A stretch of DNA of 64,000 nucleotides from Oleiagrimonas citrea (lineage in GTDB: Bacteria; Pseudomonadota; Gammaproteobacteria; Xanthomonadales; Rhodanobacteraceae), in assembly GCF_012395255.1 (NCBI RefSeq), contig NZ_JAAZQD010000003.1, forward strand, positions 248,001 to 312,000, read 5' to 3'. The notes beneath the pieces are model-generated. The model searched no databases. It was not told the origin of the DNA and saw only the letters and a program-made list of their open reading frames with translations. This document shows positions 13,051 to 25,777 of the stretch, one piece after another (the stretch's first letter is position 1; every line of letters starts with the position of its first letter). The translations under genes and the position numbers were made by a program.

Positions 13051-13080
13051 TTGTGCGAAGGGTTCGCGACACCTTAAAAT
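13051..13080 (+). promoter_or_regulatory. Promoter of tRNA-Leu and perhaps tig
   Basis: TTGTGC (13051-13056), 18-base spacer and TAAAAT (13075-13080). It lies about 80 bp before tRNA-Leu. No terminator is visible between that tRNA and tig. Confidence 0.55.
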
Positions 13081-13159
13081 CTCCGTTTCGTGTACGGGAA
13101 TCGTCGACTTGAGCTCGATGGCGGAACGAAAGCCGCAACGCGGCTCGGGCCGGTCGGCA

Positions 13160-13246
<87 letters not shown>

Positions 13247-13318
13247 TTCCCATTTCATTCCAACGGGTGGCACTGATGCCGCCAAGGCTTCCGTGTCAGG
13301 CGGGTTTCAGGAGAGGTC

Positions 13319-14611
13319 ATGCAAGTTTCGGTTGAGAACGTCGGCAAGCTCGAGCGCAAGTTGACGGTGAAGATCCCGGCGGATCGACTGGAGAACAGGG
13401 TCAGCGAGCGGCTTGCCGAAATGGGGCGCACCGTGCGCCTGAAGGGCTTCCGTCCAGGCAAGGTGCCGAGCAACGTGATCAAGCAGCGTTTCGGCGCGCA
13501 GGTCCGCGGCGAAGTGCTGTCCGACTTGATCGGAAGCAGCCTCGGTGAAGCGTTCGAGCAGGAGAAGCTGCGCCCGGTCGCTCAGCCGTCGGTCGACACC
13601 ACCGGCGAGGCCGAGGACGGACACATTTCGTACACAGCGACCTTCGAGATCATGCCCGAGCTGCCCGAAGTCGATGTGTCCAGCATCGAGTTGGAGAAGC
13701 CGACGGCGGAAGTGACCGACGCCGACGTGGATTCGATGATCGAGACGTTGCGTCTGCAGCGTCGCAGCTTTGATCCGGTCGAGCGTGCCTCCGAGGCCGG
13801 CGATTTCGTGATGTTCGACTACGACGCGCAGGCGGACGATTACCGCTTCCCCGAGGAAGGTCAGGAGCGCGCCGGCAGCGTGATCGGTGGCGGTACCCTA
13901 TTCGAGGCCCTGGATGAGGCGCTGACTGGCCACAAGGCCGGCGAGAGCTTCACCAAGGACATCGCCTTCCCGGAAGATTTCGGCAATGCGCAGCTGGCCG
14001 GCAAGACCGCGACGGTCAATCTCAGCATCGCCAAGGTGCAGGCGCCGAACCTGCCCGAGATCGACGACGCCTTCGCCAAGGCCTTCGGCATTGCCGATGG
14101 CACCGTCGAGACCCTGCGCAAGGAAGTCCGCGCGAACCTCGATCGCGAGCTGAAGGCTGCGCTGGCCGGTCGCCTGAAGAACCAGGTCGCCGAGAAGCTC
14201 GCCGAGATGCACGACGACATCGACGTGCCCAAGGTGATGATCGATGGCGAGGCCAGCGGCATGGTGCGCAGCCAGCTGCCGGAAGGCCAGGAGCCGACTG
14301 CGGACATGCTCGCCGCCGCCGAGCCGATGGCGCGCAAGCGCGTGATCGCCGCGCTGCTGCTGGGCGAGATCGCCCGCCGCGAGGAGATCAAGGTCGACCA
14401 CAAGCGCGTGGCCGAGACCCTGAGCGCGATCGCCTCGACTTACGAGGAGCCCGAGCGCGTGGTTGAACTCTACAGCGGTGACCCCCAGCTCATGCAGGGC
14501 CTGCACAACCGTGTCCTGGAAGACCAGGTGGCGGCGTGGGTGGCGGAGAACGCCAAGACCACCGAGAAGGAGCTTAGCTTCGACGAGGTGATGAAGCCGC
14601 AGCGCGGTTGA
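13319..14611 (+). CDS. tig: Trigger factor
   Basis: Ribosome-associated chaperone and peptidyl-prolyl isomerase. The 430 residues match the family. The N-terminal ribosome-binding domain contains [17 protein letters not shown] (ribosome signature near residues 45-60). The FKBP-like domain is in the middle ([36 protein letters not shown]) and a long helical C-terminal chaperone domain follows. CAGGAGAGG precedes the ATG. It starts the conserved tig-clpP-clpX-lon-hupB block. Confidence 0.97.
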   Translation: MQVSVENVGKLERKLTVKIPADRLENRVSERLAEMGRTVRLKGFRPGKVPSNVIKQRFGAQVRGEVLSDLIGSSLGEAFEQEKLRPVAQPSVDTTGEAEDGHISYTATFEIMPELPEVDVSSIELEKPTAEVTDADVDSMIETLRLQRRSFDPVERASEAGDFVMFDYDAQADDYRFPEEGQERAGSVIGGGTLFEALDEALTGHKAGESFTKDIAFPEDFGNAQLAGKTATVNLSIAKVQAPNLPEIDDAFAKAFGIADGTVETLRKEVRANLDRELKAALAGRLKNQVAEKLAEMHDDIDVPKVMIDGEASGMVRSQLPEGQEPTADMLAAAEPMARKRVIAALLLGEIARREEIKVDHKRVAETLSAIASTYEEPERVVELYSGDPQLMQGLHNRVLEDQVAAWVAENAKTTEKELSFDEVMKPQRG

Positions 14612-14646
14612 TCGCAGACCGCGCCGTATCGACTGGGAGAACATCC

Positions 14647-15273
14647 GTGGACCCGATCCAGAATCTCAACCTCGTGCCGATGGTGGTCGAGCAGACCTCG
14701 CGCGGCGAGCGTTCGTACGACATCTACTCGCGCCTGCTGAAGGAGCGCGTGGTGTTCCTGGTCGGCCCGGTCGAGGACAACGTGGCCAACCTGATCGTGG
14801 CCCAGCTGCTGTTCCTGGAGTCGGAAAATCCGGACAAGGACATCAGCCTGTACATCAACAGCCCCGGCGGTTCGGTGACCGCCGGGCTGGCGATCTACGA
14901 CACGATGCAGTTCATCAAGCCCAACGTCAGCACCATCTGCGTCGGTCAGGCGGCCAGCATGGGCGCGCTGCTGCTGACTGCCGGTGCGGCCGGCAAGCGA
15001 TATTCGCTGCCGCATTCGCGCATCATGATCCATCAGCCCTGGGCCGGTGGCATTTCCGGTCAGGCCACGGACATCGAAATTCACGCCCGCGAAATCCTGA
15101 CCATGCGCGAGCGTCTGAACGACATTCTTTCCAAGCATACCGGCAAGCCGGTGGACGACATCGCGCGCGATACCGAGCGCGACCGCTTCATGAGCAGCGC
15201 CGAGGCCAGCGAATACGGCCTGATCGACTCCGTGATCGATCAACGCGCGCTGGATGCGGCCAAGTCGTCCTGA
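14647..15273 (+). CDS. clpP: ATP-dependent Clp protease proteolytic subunit
   Basis: Serine peptidase that forms the tetradecameric chamber for ClpX/ClpA. GTG at 14647 is chosen: it gives 208 residues (E. coli 207) starting [16 protein letters not shown] and is preceded by GGGAG. A TTG at 14608 overlapping the tig stop is in frame but adds 13 unmatched residues. Catalytic Ser104 is in [11 protein letters not shown], His129 in SRIMIHQP, and the Asp is in RDTERDRF. Confidence 0.97.
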   Translation: MDPIQNLNLVPMVVEQTSRGERSYDIYSRLLKERVVFLVGPVEDNVANLIVAQLLFLESENPDKDISLYINSPGGSVTAGLAIYDTMQFIKPNVSTICVGQAASMGALLLTAGAAGKRYSLPHSRIMIHQPWAGGISGQATDIEIHAREILTMRERLNDILSKHTGKPVDDIARDTERDRFMSSAEASEYGLIDSVIDQRALDAAKSS

Positions 15274-15369
15274 TGCAGCCTGCGATCAAGGCACGCGCGC
15301 CTGCGTTGCAGGGGCGCGGGGCTATGCTATTCTCGGCTCGCGGCCGGAAACATATCGGGAATCAAGAGC

Positions 15370-16659
15370 ATGAGTGACGATCGGCAGGGCCGTTCCAGCG
15401 ACAGTGGCAAGATCCTCTACTGTTCGTTCTGCGGCAAGAGCCAGCACGAAGTTCGCAAGCTGATCGCAGGACCGTCGGTGTACATCTGCGACGAGTGCGT
15501 GGAGCTGTGCAACGACATCATCCGCGAGGAGCTGGAAGAGAAGGCGTCCAGCGGGCGCACCCACCTGCCCAAACCCCGCGAGATCATGGAAACCCTCGAT
15601 CAGTATGTGATCGGGCAGGACCGCGCCAAGCGCGCCCTGTCGGTGGCGGTGTACAACCACTACAAGCGCATGGAGTCGCGTCAGAAGGACGACGACGTCG
15701 AGCTGTCCAAGTCGAACATCCTCCTGATCGGTCCGACCGGCTCGGGCAAGACGCTGCTGGCCGAGACGCTGGCGCGTCTGCTCAACGTGCCGTTCACCAT
15801 CGCCGACGCCACCACGCTGACCGAAGCCGGTTACGTGGGCGAGGATGTCGAGAACATCATCCAGAAGCTGCTGCAGAAGTGCGACTACGATGTCGACAAG
15901 GCGCAGTCGGGCATCGTCTACATCGACGAGATCGACAAGATCTCGCGCAAGAGCGACAACCCGTCCATCACCCGCGACGTGTCGGGCGAGGGCGTGCAGC
16001 AGGCGCTGCTGAAGCTGATCGAGGGCACGCTGGCCTCGGTGCCGCCGCAGGGCGGCCGCAAGCATCCGCAGCAGGAATTCCTGCAGGTCGACACCAAGAA
16101 CATCCTGTTCATCTGCGGTGGCGCGTTCGCCGGACTGGAGAAGGTGATCCAGCAGCGCTCGGAGACCACCGGTATCGGCTTCTCCGCCGAGGTGCGCAGC
16201 AAGGAACGCAACGACAACATCGGCAAGGTGCTGTCCGGCGTCGAACCGGAAGACTTGGTGCGTTTCGGCCTGATTCCGGAATTCGTCGGACGTCTGCCGG
16301 TGATCGCCACGCTGGAAGAGCTGGACGAGGACGCCCTGGTGCAGATCCTGGTCGAGCCGAAGAACGCCGTCACCAAGCAGTTCCGCAAGCTGTTCGAGAT
16401 GGAGGACGTCGAGCTGGAGTTCCGGCCCGAGGCGCTCAAGGCCATTGCCCGCAAGGCGCTCAAGCGCAAGACCGGCGCGCGCGGCCTGCGTACCATCATC
16501 GAGCAGGTGCTGCTGGACACGATGTTCGAGCTGCCGTCGCTGGAACACGTCAGCAAGGTGGTGGTCGACGATGCCGTCATCGAGGGGCAGGCCGAACCCT
16601 ATCTGATCTACCGCGGCAATCTGCAGCAGTCCGCGGAAGGCACCAGCGGCGCGGCCTGA
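15370..16659 (+). CDS. clpX: ATP-dependent Clp protease ATP-binding subunit ClpX
   Basis: AAA+ unfoldase that feeds tagged substrates to ClpP. The 429 residues include the N-terminal C4 zinc-binding domain ([11 protein letters not shown], then [10 protein letters not shown]), Walker A GPTGSGKT, Walker [10 protein letters not shown] and the ClpP-docking IGF-type loop region ([10 protein letters not shown]). It follows clpP by 96 bp. Confidence 0.97.
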   Translation: MSDDRQGRSSDSGKILYCSFCGKSQHEVRKLIAGPSVYICDECVELCNDIIREELEEKASSGRTHLPKPREIMETLDQYVIGQDRAKRALSVAVYNHYKRMESRQKDDDVELSKSNILLIGPTGSGKTLLAETLARLLNVPFTIADATTLTEAGYVGEDVENIIQKLLQKCDYDVDKAQSGIVYIDEIDKISRKSDNPSITRDVSGEGVQQALLKLIEGTLASVPPQGGRKHPQQEFLQVDTKNILFICGGAFAGLEKVIQQRSETTGIGFSAEVRSKERNDNIGKVLSGVEPEDLVRFGLIPEFVGRLPVIATLEELDEDALVQILVEPKNAVTKQFRKLFEMEDVELEFRPEALKAIARKALKRKTGARGLRTIIEQVLLDTMFELPSLEHVSKVVVDDAVIEGQAEPYLIYRGNLQQSAEGTSGAA

Positions 16660-16774
16660 CGCAGCGCATGATCCGCTCGCAGGCCTTGAGAAGAGGCGTG
16701 ACGGACTCCACTTGACCCTTATGAGACCCGAGTTCAGGCTCGGGTCGTGCATATACGTGTCCAGGAAATCATTC

Positions 16775-19288
<2,514 letters not shown>

Positions 19289-19331
19289 TTCATCGTTTTT
19301 GGACGAAGTCGATCTGCGGTCGAATGCATTC

Positions 19332-19358
19332 GCCCGGCGATACTTCGCCGGGCATTTT
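19332..19358 (+). terminator. Rho-independent terminator after lon
   Basis: GCCCGGCG (19332-19339) pairs CGCCGGGC (19346-19353) with an extra A-T pair, and ATTTTT follows. It ends the lon transcript before the hupB promoter. Confidence 0.88.
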
Positions 19359-19425
19359 TCTCCCCTAGCTACAGCGGTTTGTCAAGAACACCAAGAATCG
19401 GCTGAAACCCTTGTCCCGACTTGTA

Positions 19426-19454
19426 TTGCGGACCCTATGGGGCACTGGTATAAA
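19426..19454 (+). promoter_or_regulatory. Promoter of hupB
   Basis: TTGCGG (19426-19431), 17-base spacer and TATAAA (19449-19454). The 318-bp lon-hupB interval therefore holds the lon terminator, this promoter and a leader of about 145 bases. No gene is visible there. Confidence 0.7.
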
Positions 19455-19606
19455 GACCGTATCGCGGCGTTGTCGTTACCACGATCAGCGTTGCGTGTTC
19501 AGGGTCTGCAGGTTGGTATCGGGGGAGACCAGAACCCACTTTTCGTGTTGGCCGGCTGCTGCGTTGTTGGCAGGGCCTGTCAATAACTTGACCAAGGAGT
19601 AAATCA

Positions 19607-19879
19607 ATGAATAAAGGCGACCTCATCAATTCTCTGGCCGAAGAAGCCGAGCTGAGCAAGGCCGACGCTACCCGTGCCGTTGACGCCTTCACCGAAGTCG
19701 TGAAGAAGGCCCTCAAGAAGGGTGACACGGTTTCTCTGGTCGGTTTCGGCACGTTCTCCGTGCGCAAGCGCGCCGCACGTACCGGTCGCAACCCGCGTAC
19801 CAACGAAGTCATCAAGATCAAGGCTTCGAAGGTTCCGGGCTTCAAGGCTGGCAAGGGCCTCAAGGACGCTCTAAACTAA
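19607..19879 (+). CDS. hupB: Nucleoid protein HU-beta
   Basis: Histone-like DNA-bending protein of 90 residues, the exact family size. It begins [20 protein letters not shown]. It carries the DNA-binding arm signature [20 protein letters not shown] and the conserved end [23 protein letters not shown] precedes the ATG. It has its own promoter and is followed after only 10 bp by tRNA-Val with no terminator between. Confidence 0.97.
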   Translation: MNKGDLINSLAEEAELSKADATRAVDAFTEVVKKALKKGDTVSLVGFGTFSVRKRAARTGRNPRTNEVIKIKASKVPGFKAGKGLKDALN

Positions 19880-19889
19880 GACGTTTGTC

Positions 19890-19964
19890 GGGTGCTTAGC
19901 TCAGCGGTAGAGCGTCTCCTTTACACGGAGAGGGTCGGGGGTTCGATCCCCTCAGCACCCACCA
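19890..19964 (+). tRNA. tRNA-Val (UAC)
   Basis: 75-nt tRNA: acceptor GGGTGCT pairs AGCACCC, anticodon TAC in loop TTTACAC, encoded CCA. It starts 10 bp after the hupB stop, so it is probably processed from the hupB transcript. Confidence 0.95.
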
Positions 19965-20018
19965 GTGTTTCGCGAGATGACGACCTGCCTCGAGCGACAC
20001 ACTGACGTCCCGGTTCGC

Positions 20019-20095
20019 GGAGTGGTAGTTCAGTTGGTTAGAATGCTGGCCTGTCACGCCGGAGGTCGCGGGTTCGAGTCCCGTCCACTCCGCCA
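20019..20095 (+). tRNA. tRNA-Asp (GUC)
   Basis: 77-nt tRNA: acceptor GGAGTGG pairs CCACTCC, anticodon GTC in CTGTCAC, T arm CGGGTTCGAGTCCCG, encoded CCA. A terminator follows at once. Confidence 0.96.
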
Positions 20096-20102
20096 CTTGT
20101 CG

Positions 20103-20135
20103 ATCAAGGGCGCCTGCGAGGCGCCCTTGATTTTT
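20103..20135 (+). terminator. Terminator of the hupB-tRNA transcript
   Basis: A 12-bp perfect stem (20103-20114 with 20120-20131), GC-rich in its core, with a 5-base loop and a T run after it. It ends the unit hupB, tRNA-Val, tRNA-Asp before ppiD. Confidence 0.88.
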
Positions 20136-20175
20136 CCGTCTGTCGAGACACGGCCCTGACCAGCGGTACAGATCC

Positions 20176-22086
20176 ATGCTGCAGAACCTGCGCGAAAAAC
20201 TTCACGGATGGCCCGCCATCATTCTGTTCGGGGCGCTGGCCCTGTTGCTGGCGAGTTTCGGATTGATCGGTTATGTGAGCCAGCAGGCCGACACCTTCGT
20301 CGCCAAGGTCGGCAAGCACGAGATCTCACAGCGCGACTACCAGGACCGCATGAACGCCCTGCGACGTCAGGCCACGGCGACCCAGGGGGCGAATTTCGAT
20401 CCCTCCTACTTCGACAAGCCCGAAGTGAAACAGCAGGTGCTGGAGGCTCTCATCAAGCAGCAACTGCTGCTGCAGGCCAATGACGAACTCGGCTTGAAGG
20501 TGACCAACGCGCAGTTGCGCGACGAGATCGCCAACGATCCCAATTTCCAGGTGGACGGCAAATTCAACGCCGACACCTACACGGCTATCCTGAACAACAA
20601 CGGCATGACGCCGCAGATGTATCAGGATCGCGTACGCTCCTCCCTGGCGACGAGCCTGCTGCCCAACGCGATCACCCATTCGGAGGTGATCACCAGTGCC
20701 GACGTCGATCGCTACGTGAGCCTGCAGACCCAAAAGCGTGATCTGCGCTATGTCGTTCTGCCGCGTCCCGCTTTGACCGACAGCACGGTCAGCGACAAGG
20801 AGATCGCGGACTGGTACGCGAAGCACAAGTCCGATTTCATGACCAAGGAGAGGGTCTCGGTCAATTACATCGAATTGAGCACGGATGACGTCAAGGCCGA
20901 CAGCACGCCGGACGAAGATGCGTTGCGTCAGCGCTACGAGCGTGAGAAGAATCGATACCAGGAACCCGAACAGCGTCTGGTTTCCCACATTCTCGTCAGT
21001 GTGCCCAAGAACGCCACGCCTGCGCAGCAGAAGGCCGCGCTGGCCAAGGCCGATTCCATCTACAAGCAGGCGGAATCGGGCGTCGACTTCGCCAAGTTGG
21101 CGAAGAAGTATTCCGACGATCTGGGTTCCAAGAGCGATGGCGGCAGCCTGGGCTGGATCGAGCGCGGCGTGACCAACAAGGCCTTCGAAGACGCCTTGTT
21201 CTCCATGAAGAAAGGGCAGATCTCCAAGCCCGTGCTGTCGCCCGAGGGCTATCACATCATCGATCTTCGCGGCGTCCGGGCTGGCAAGGTGAAGCCGTTC
21301 AGCGAAGTGCGTGATCAGCTCGCGAAGGAAATGGAGCAGGGCGATCTGGAGCGCAAGTACAGCGAGCTTGCCGGCAAGCTGACCGACAAGGTCTATGCCG
21401 ATCCCAGTTCGTTGACGCCGGTGGCGCAGGAGCTGGGGCTGAAGGTCCAGCATACCGATCTGTTCACGCGTGAAGGCACCAAGCAAGGCATCGCCTCGAA
21501 TCCGAAGGTGGTCAAGGCCGCGTTCTCCGATCAGGTGCTGGTGCAGGGCAATACCTCCGATGCGATCGACTTGGGATCCAACCACATGGTTGTCGTGCAC
21601 GTGCGCAAGCACGAGCCGTCGAAGCTGCAGCCTCTGGACAAGGTGAGCGGGCAGATCCGTGCCGATATTCTGGCTCAGCGCGTGGCCGAGGCCGCCAAGG
21701 CGCAGGCTGCCAAGCTGCTGGCTGAGGTGAGCAAGAATCAGGATATGTCCAAGGCGGTATCCGGGCTGGGCGTCGCCGTGCAGCCGCTGAAGGGAGCAGA
21801 GCGAACTCAAAAGGGCGTGCCGCAGAAACTTCTGGATGAAGCGTTCCGCATGCCGCACCCGAGCAAGAACGCCTCCAGCTATGCCAGCGTCGATCTCGGC
21901 AACGGCAGCTATGCGCTGGTGCGCCTCGATGCAGTGCATCCGGGCGATCCGTCGAAGATTCCCGAGGCGGTCCGGAACATGCTGCGTCAGCGCATGGCGC
22001 AGGCGTACGCGACCACGGAAACCAATGCGTTCATCGATGTTCTGCGTAAGAACACCAAGATCGAGACCGTCAAGAGCCGTATGTAA
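20176..22086 (+). CDS. ppiD: Periplasmic folding chaperone / peptidyl-prolyl isomerase PpiD
   Basis: Inner-membrane-anchored periplasmic chaperone near the Sec exit. The 636 residues match PpiD (E. coli 623). One N-terminal membrane anchor (PAIILFGALALLLASFGLIGY, about residues 14-34) is followed by a SurA-N-like domain. A parvulin domain is visible in RLVSHILVSVPKNATPAQQ, FAKLAKKYSDDLGSKSDGGSLGWI and KPVLSPEGYHIIDL. Long helical chaperone regions surround it. Its place after hupB is the usual one. Confidence 0.95.
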   Translation: MLQNLREKLHGWPAIILFGALALLLASFGLIGYVSQQADTFVAKVGKHEISQRDYQDRMNALRRQATATQGANFDPSYFDKPEVKQQVLEALIKQQLLLQANDELGLKVTNAQLRDEIANDPNFQVDGKFNADTYTAILNNNGMTPQMYQDRVRSSLATSLLPNAITHSEVITSADVDRYVSLQTQKRDLRYVVLPRPALTDSTVSDKEIADWYAKHKSDFMTKERVSVNYIELSTDDVKADSTPDEDALRQRYEREKNRYQEPEQRLVSHILVSVPKNATPAQQKAALAKADSIYKQAESGVDFAKLAKKYSDDLGSKSDGGSLGWIERGVTNKAFEDALFSMKKGQISKPVLSPEGYHIIDLRGVRAGKVKPFSEVRDQLAKEMEQGDLERKYSELAGKLTDKVYADPSSLTPVAQELGLKVQHTDLFTREGTKQGIASNPKVVKAAFSDQVLVQGNTSDAIDLGSNHMVVVHVRKHEPSKLQPLDKVSGQIRADILAQRVAEAAKAQAAKLLAEVSKNQDMSKAVSGLGVAVQPLKGAERTQKGVPQKLLDEAFRMPHPSKNASSYASVDLGNGSYALVRLDAVHPGDPSKIPEAVRNMLRQRMAQAYATTETNAFIDVLRKNTKIETVKSRM

Positions 22087-22134
22087 GTCTGGAATAATCT
22101 CGGGTTATTCCGGAAGCCTAATCAGCATTTCGGA

Positions 22135-22176
22135 AGCCAAGAAAAAGGGCCGCACAAGCGGCCCTTTTTCTTGGCT
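22135..22176. terminator. Bidirectional terminator between ppiD and fabI
   Basis: A perfect 19-bp stem (22135-22153 with 22158-22176) around a 4-base loop. AAAAA and TTTTT runs flank the GGGCCGC core, so it can stop transcription from both convergent genes. Confidence 0.9.
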
Positions 22177-22196
22177 ATAGAAGTGGCTAACCGGGT

Positions 22197-22979
22197 TCAG
22201 ATGCCGGTCATGCCCAGCGTGCTGTATCCGGCGTCAACGTAGGTGATTTCACCGGTGATGCCCGAAGCCAGATCCGAGCACAGGAAGGCGGCGGCATTGC
22301 CGACGTCCTCGGTGGTCACGCTGCGGCGCAGCGGCGCGTTTTCCTCGACGTGGTCGAGCATCTTGCGGAAGTTACCGATGCCGGCCGCGGCCAGCGTCTT
22401 GATCGGGCCGGCCGAGATGGCGTTCACGCGCGTGCCCTCGGGGCCGAGGTTGTAGGCCAGGTAGCGCACGTTGGCTTCCAGGCTGGCCTTGGCCAGGCCC
22501 ATGACGTTGTAGTTGTTCAGCGCGCGCACGGCGCCCAGGTAGCTCAACGTCAGGATCGCGCTGCCACGGTCCTTCATCATCGGACGGGCGGCCTTGGCCA
22601 GTGCCGCCAGGCTGTAGCTGGAGATGTCGTGCGCGATGGTGAAGTTCTCGCGCGTGAGGTTGTCCAGATACTGGCCCTGCAGCGCTTCGCGCGGCGCGAA
22701 GCCGACCGAATGAACGAGAATGTCGAAACCGTCCCAGTGCTGGCCCAGTTCCTTGAACACATTGTCGATTTGCGCGTCGTCGGCGACGTCGCAGGGCACG
22801 ACGATGTTGGAGCCGAACTCCTGTGCGGCTTCCTCGACGCGGCTCTTCAGTCGGTCGTTCTGGTAGGTGAAGGCGAGTTGCGCACCCTCGCGATGCATCG
22901 CGTTGGCAATGCCCCAGGCGATGGACCGCTGACTGGCGATGCCGACGATCAGGGCACGCTTGCCGTGCAGGAATCCCAT
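22197..22979 (-). CDS. fabI: Enoyl-ACP reductase (NADH) FabI
   Basis: Last step of fatty-acid elongation, reducing enoyl-ACP with NADH. The 260 residues match the family (E. coli 262). The nucleotide site starts [17 protein letters not shown]. The catalytic set Tyr147, Tyr157 and Lys164 is seen in [22 protein letters not shown], with the FabI Y-X6-K spacing. It is monocistronic, converging on ppiD, and is a predicted triclosan target. Confidence 0.97.
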   Translation of the reverse strand: MGFLHGKRALIVGIASQRSIAWGIANAMHREGAQLAFTYQNDRLKSRVEEAAQEFGSNIVVPCDVADDAQIDNVFKELGQHWDGFDILVHSVGFAPREALQGQYLDNLTRENFTIAHDISSYSLAALAKAARPMMKDRGSAILTLSYLGAVRALNNYNVMGLAKASLEANVRYLAYNLGPEGTRVNAISAGPIKTLAAAGIGNFRKMLDHVEENAPLRRSVTTEDVGNAAAFLCSDLASGITGEITYVDAGYSTLGMTGI

Positions 22980-23070
22980 GGCTCCTCCGAATACGTTGTT
23001 GAGGCCCGTTTGAAACGGACGGGAATGGCAAGTTTAACCGAGGTTGGGGTCCTGAGCGTATCCGTTCGGT

Positions 23071-24204
23071 TCAGTTCGTGCGGTCGATCATCAGTACCTG
23101 TCCAGGTCTGAGTATCCCGCCGTGCAAGTGGTTGAGTTCGCGAAGTCGATGGATGCTGACGCCATGGCGATGTGCGATCTTCCACAGCGAGTCGCCGGCC
23201 ATGACGGTGTAGGTAGTCGGCTGACGGGGGACGCGACCGTCGGCCACGGCATGGTGCAGACGTTGTGCCGCGGTCGCCGGCAACAGCACGCGCCAGGGGC
23301 CGTTGATCGGCATGCGCCCGTGCAGATAGGCCGCATTCAGTGCGCGCACGCGTTTGAGCGGGGTGCCGGACGCATGCGCCACGTCCTTCAGAAGGGTCGG
23401 TCCGGTCAGCGTTACGACACGCAGTTGTTGCGCGGCTGGCAGATCGGGCAACTGCACGTGGAATCGTTGCGGTTCGCGGATCACGCAGGCGATGGCCAGC
23501 AACTTGGTCAGGTGTTCGCGGGTGGTACGTGTGACGGCGAGATCCGGAATGACCGGCTCGGCCGGTGCGGGGCCTGCGCTGTGCAGGCGGCGGATGCGGT
23601 ACTCGCCGGCGTTGTAGGCCATGTCGACCAGTCGCCAGTCCTGCCAGCGCTGGCCGTAGCCGTAGAGCAGCTTCATGACGGCGGCCGGGGTGCGGGTGCG
23701 ATCAAGCCGGCCGTCGTAGTCGCGCTTGATCGGCAACCCCATCGCACGGGCCGTGATGGGCATGATCTGCCACATGCCGGCCGGGCGGCCGCCGCGGGGT
23801 GGGTAGGCCCGGTAGCGACTCTCCACCCATGGCAGCAGACTGAACTCGGCGGGTACCCCGGCTTTGCTTGCGGCCTGGTCGATGTAGGCGATGGTGGGGG
23901 TGACCGATTTCAGGTAGCGCTCGAAACGGTGCGGATGGCGTGTGAAACGATGCGCCCAGACGAGGATCTGTGGATCGGCATCGCAGCCCGGCATGGCGAA
24001 GCGCCCGCGCATGTGCGACCACAGGGTCGGCGGCGCAGCGGGCGTGAGTGTCTCGGGTGCACGGGTGGGTGATTCTGCCGTCGACGTGGCGGGTGCGGGG
24101 CGGGGCGACGGAGAAGGCATCGAGGGTCTGGGAGCCTGCGTGCTGCAGGCCGCGAGCAGCGACAGCAGCACGCAAGCTGCCGACAGGCGCAAGCTGGCGT
24201 TCAT
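23071..24204 (-). CDS. MltD-like membrane-bound lytic transglycosylase with LysM domain
   Basis: Lipoprotein predicted to cleave peptidoglycan glycan strands. The signal ends in lipobox LLAAC with Cys20, followed by a Pro/Ser-rich linker. A family-1 SLT domain has catalytic Glu128 in LLPWVESRYRAYPP, then GGRPAGMWQIMPITARAMG and DMAYNAGEYRI. A single LysM domain at about residues 331-376 (YTVMAGDSLWKIAHRHGVS...LRPGQVLMI) should bind peptidoglycan. At 377 residues it is shorter than E. coli MltD, which has two LysM domains. Its ATG overlaps the gloB stop by four bases (ATGA), so translation is probably coupled. Confidence 0.88.
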   Translation of the reverse strand: MNASLRLSAACVLLSLLAACSTQAPRPSMPSPSPRPAPATSTAESPTRAPETLTPAAPPTLWSHMRGRFAMPGCDADPQILVWAHRFTRHPHRFERYLKSVTPTIAYIDQAASKAGVPAEFSLLPWVESRYRAYPPRGGRPAGMWQIMPITARAMGLPIKRDYDGRLDRTRTPAAVMKLLYGYGQRWQDWRLVDMAYNAGEYRIRRLHSAGPAPAEPVIPDLAVTRTTREHLTKLLAIACVIREPQRFHVQLPDLPAAQQLRVVTLTGPTLLKDVAHASGTPLKRVRALNAAYLHGRMPINGPWRVLLPATAAQRLHHAVADGRVPRQPTTYTVMAGDSLWKIAHRHGVSIHRLRELNHLHGGILRPGQVLMIDRTN

Positions 24205-24965
24205 GCAGTGAAGTGATCCTTGGCGTGACGCAGGGCGGCAAAGCGCTGCACGCGGTCGTCGTCAATGCCCTGAGCTTGTGCCCAGGCCTTGATGGACGGC
24301 GTATCGCTGCGCAGGAACGGATTGCAGGCACATTCGTCGCGGAGCGGAACAGGAAGCGTCGGCCGCCCTGCCTCGCGCAGACGTTCGACTTCCTCGCTGC
24401 GCCGCGCCAGGTCGATATTGTGCGGATCCACGCTGCGGGCGAACGCGGCATTGGCCTGGGTGTATTCGTGCGCACAACAGACCTGTGTCTCGCCGGGCAA
24501 GGCGCGTAGGCGGTCCAGGGAGGTCAGCATCTGCGCGGGTGTGCCCTCGAACAGTCGGCCGCATCCCAGGCTGAACAGGGTGTCGCCGCAGAACAGCAGG
24601 CCGTGACCGTAATAGGCGACATGGCTGCGGGTATGACCGGGGATTTCGATTACCTCGAAGCACATGTTCAGAGCGGGAATGTTCACCGTGTCGCCGTCTT
24701 GCACGTGCTGGCTCGCACAGGTGATGCGTTCATCGTGCGGCGCGTGGACCGGAACCGGCTGCGTGGCGAGAAGCGCTTCGACACCGCCGATGTGATCGGC
24801 GTGGTGGTGCGTGAGCAGAATGGCCTGCAGCTTCAGTCCCTCGGCATCCAGTATGCGCTGAACGGGCGGCGCCTCGCCTGGATCGATCACGATGGCCTGG
24901 CCAGCTTCGTCGGAGAGCAACCAGATGTAGTTGTCGCGCAGGGCTGGAATGAGGCGTAATGACAT
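24201..24965 (-). CDS. gloB: Hydroxyacylglutathione hydrolase (glyoxalase II)
   Basis: Hydrolyses S-D-lactoylglutathione in methylglyoxal detoxification. ATG at 24965 (MSLRLIPALRDNYIWLL) gives 254 residues, the normal size. The open frame continues 96 codons upstream without family similarity. The metallo-beta-lactamase signature THHHADH supplies metal ligands His53, His55, Asp57 and His58. HTRSHVAYY, FCGDTLFSLGCGRLFEGT and CCAHEYTQAN complete the two-metal site. It is first in a two-gene unit with the MltD-like gene and divergent from the methyltransferase-rnhA-dnaQ unit. Confidence 0.95.
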   Translation of the reverse strand: MSLRLIPALRDNYIWLLSDEAGQAIVIDPGEAPPVQRILDAEGLKLQAILLTHHHADHIGGVEALLATQPVPVHAPHDERITCASQHVQDGDTVNIPALNMCFEVIEIPGHTRSHVAYYGHGLLFCGDTLFSLGCGRLFEGTPAQMLTSLDRLRALPGETQVCCAHEYTQANAAFARSVDPHNIDLARRSEEVERLREAGRPTLPVPLRDECACNPFLRSDTPSIKAWAQAQGIDDDRVQRFAALRHAKDHFTA

Positions 24966-25090
24966 GAAAACACGATGGTTCGGGCCGAATGCACGACTAT
25001 AGCAGTGCGTTCCGATGACGCGCAGGGCGCTTCCATGCGCAGTCATGTCCAGTACACTAGCGGCGATGCATTTGATCGATATGGACCCCG

Positions 25091-25777
25091 ATGCCCGTCC
25101 CCGAACAGGTCCTGTACGCCACGACCGCCATGCGCGCCCTGTTGCGGGCGGAAGAGGCTCTGTTGCGTGCATCCGTGCCGGCGCGTGCGGGCAGCTATGG
25201 TCTGTATCTGGGCATGCGTGATGGGGGCCGCGTTTGCGCCGAAAGCGCGGCACACTGGGTCCGTCTTCATTGTGACAACGAGCTGTGGCGCGGTTCGCTT
25301 CACGCCCGCCGTGACGAGGCGCTGCCGTTCGCGGAAGGAGCGTTCTCGGTAGTGGTCATCAGTCATGCGCAGCAATTCGGCGGTCACTCTCAGGCGCTTC
25401 TGCACGAGGCTGCGCGGGTGACGGCGCCGGGCGGAACGCTCGCCCTGAGTGGCATGCATCCATTCAGCGCGTGGGCGCCCTGGCTGTCATGGTGCATGCG
25501 TGGCGCAAGCCAGTCTCTGCAACTGCGTGCTCCGCTGCACTGGACGCGCTGTGTCGTCGAGCAGGGCTTCAAGGTGCAGGGCATCCACCGTTTCGGACGG
25601 ATACTCCCGCGCGGCGAGGCGGTGCAGGGCATGGGTTCCGAACAGCTTGGCGGCGGCTACCTTGTGGTCGCCCGCAAACATCCAGCGGCGGCAACGCCCC
25701 TCCGATTCGCGCGGTTGCCCGAGCGCGTACGCGGGACAGGATCCTTGGCACCGGGCGCGCATCGGGAGTGCGCATGA
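25091..25777 (+). CDS. SAM-dependent methyltransferase-like protein (YafS position)
   Basis: The 228 residues have a weak class I methyltransferase pattern: a possible motif with [24 protein letters not shown] and then [24 protein letters not shown], typical of motifs II-III. The N-terminal SAM-binding glycine loop (E/DxGxGxG) is not recognisable: the matching stretch reads [11 protein letters not shown]. Position between gloB and rnhA matches E. coli yafS, so I infer an orthologue. Function is unknown. Its stop overlaps the rnhA start (ATGA). Confidence 0.7.
   Translation: MPVPEQVLYATTAMRALLRAEEALLRASVPARAGSYGLYLGMRDGGRVCAESAAHWVRLHCDNELWRGSLHARRDEALPFAEGAFSVVVISHAQQFGGHSQALLHEAARVTAPGGTLALSGMHPFSAWAPWLSWCMRGASQSLQLRAPLHWTRCVVEQGFKVQGIHRFGRILPRGEAVQGMGSEQLGGGYLVVARKHPAAATPLRFARLPERVRGTGSLAPGAHRECA

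Noticed and set aside
16725-16746. Terminator between clpX and lon
   Set aside because: An 8-bp stem is present but no T run follows, and lon begins 28 bp later; it may be a leader hairpin instead.
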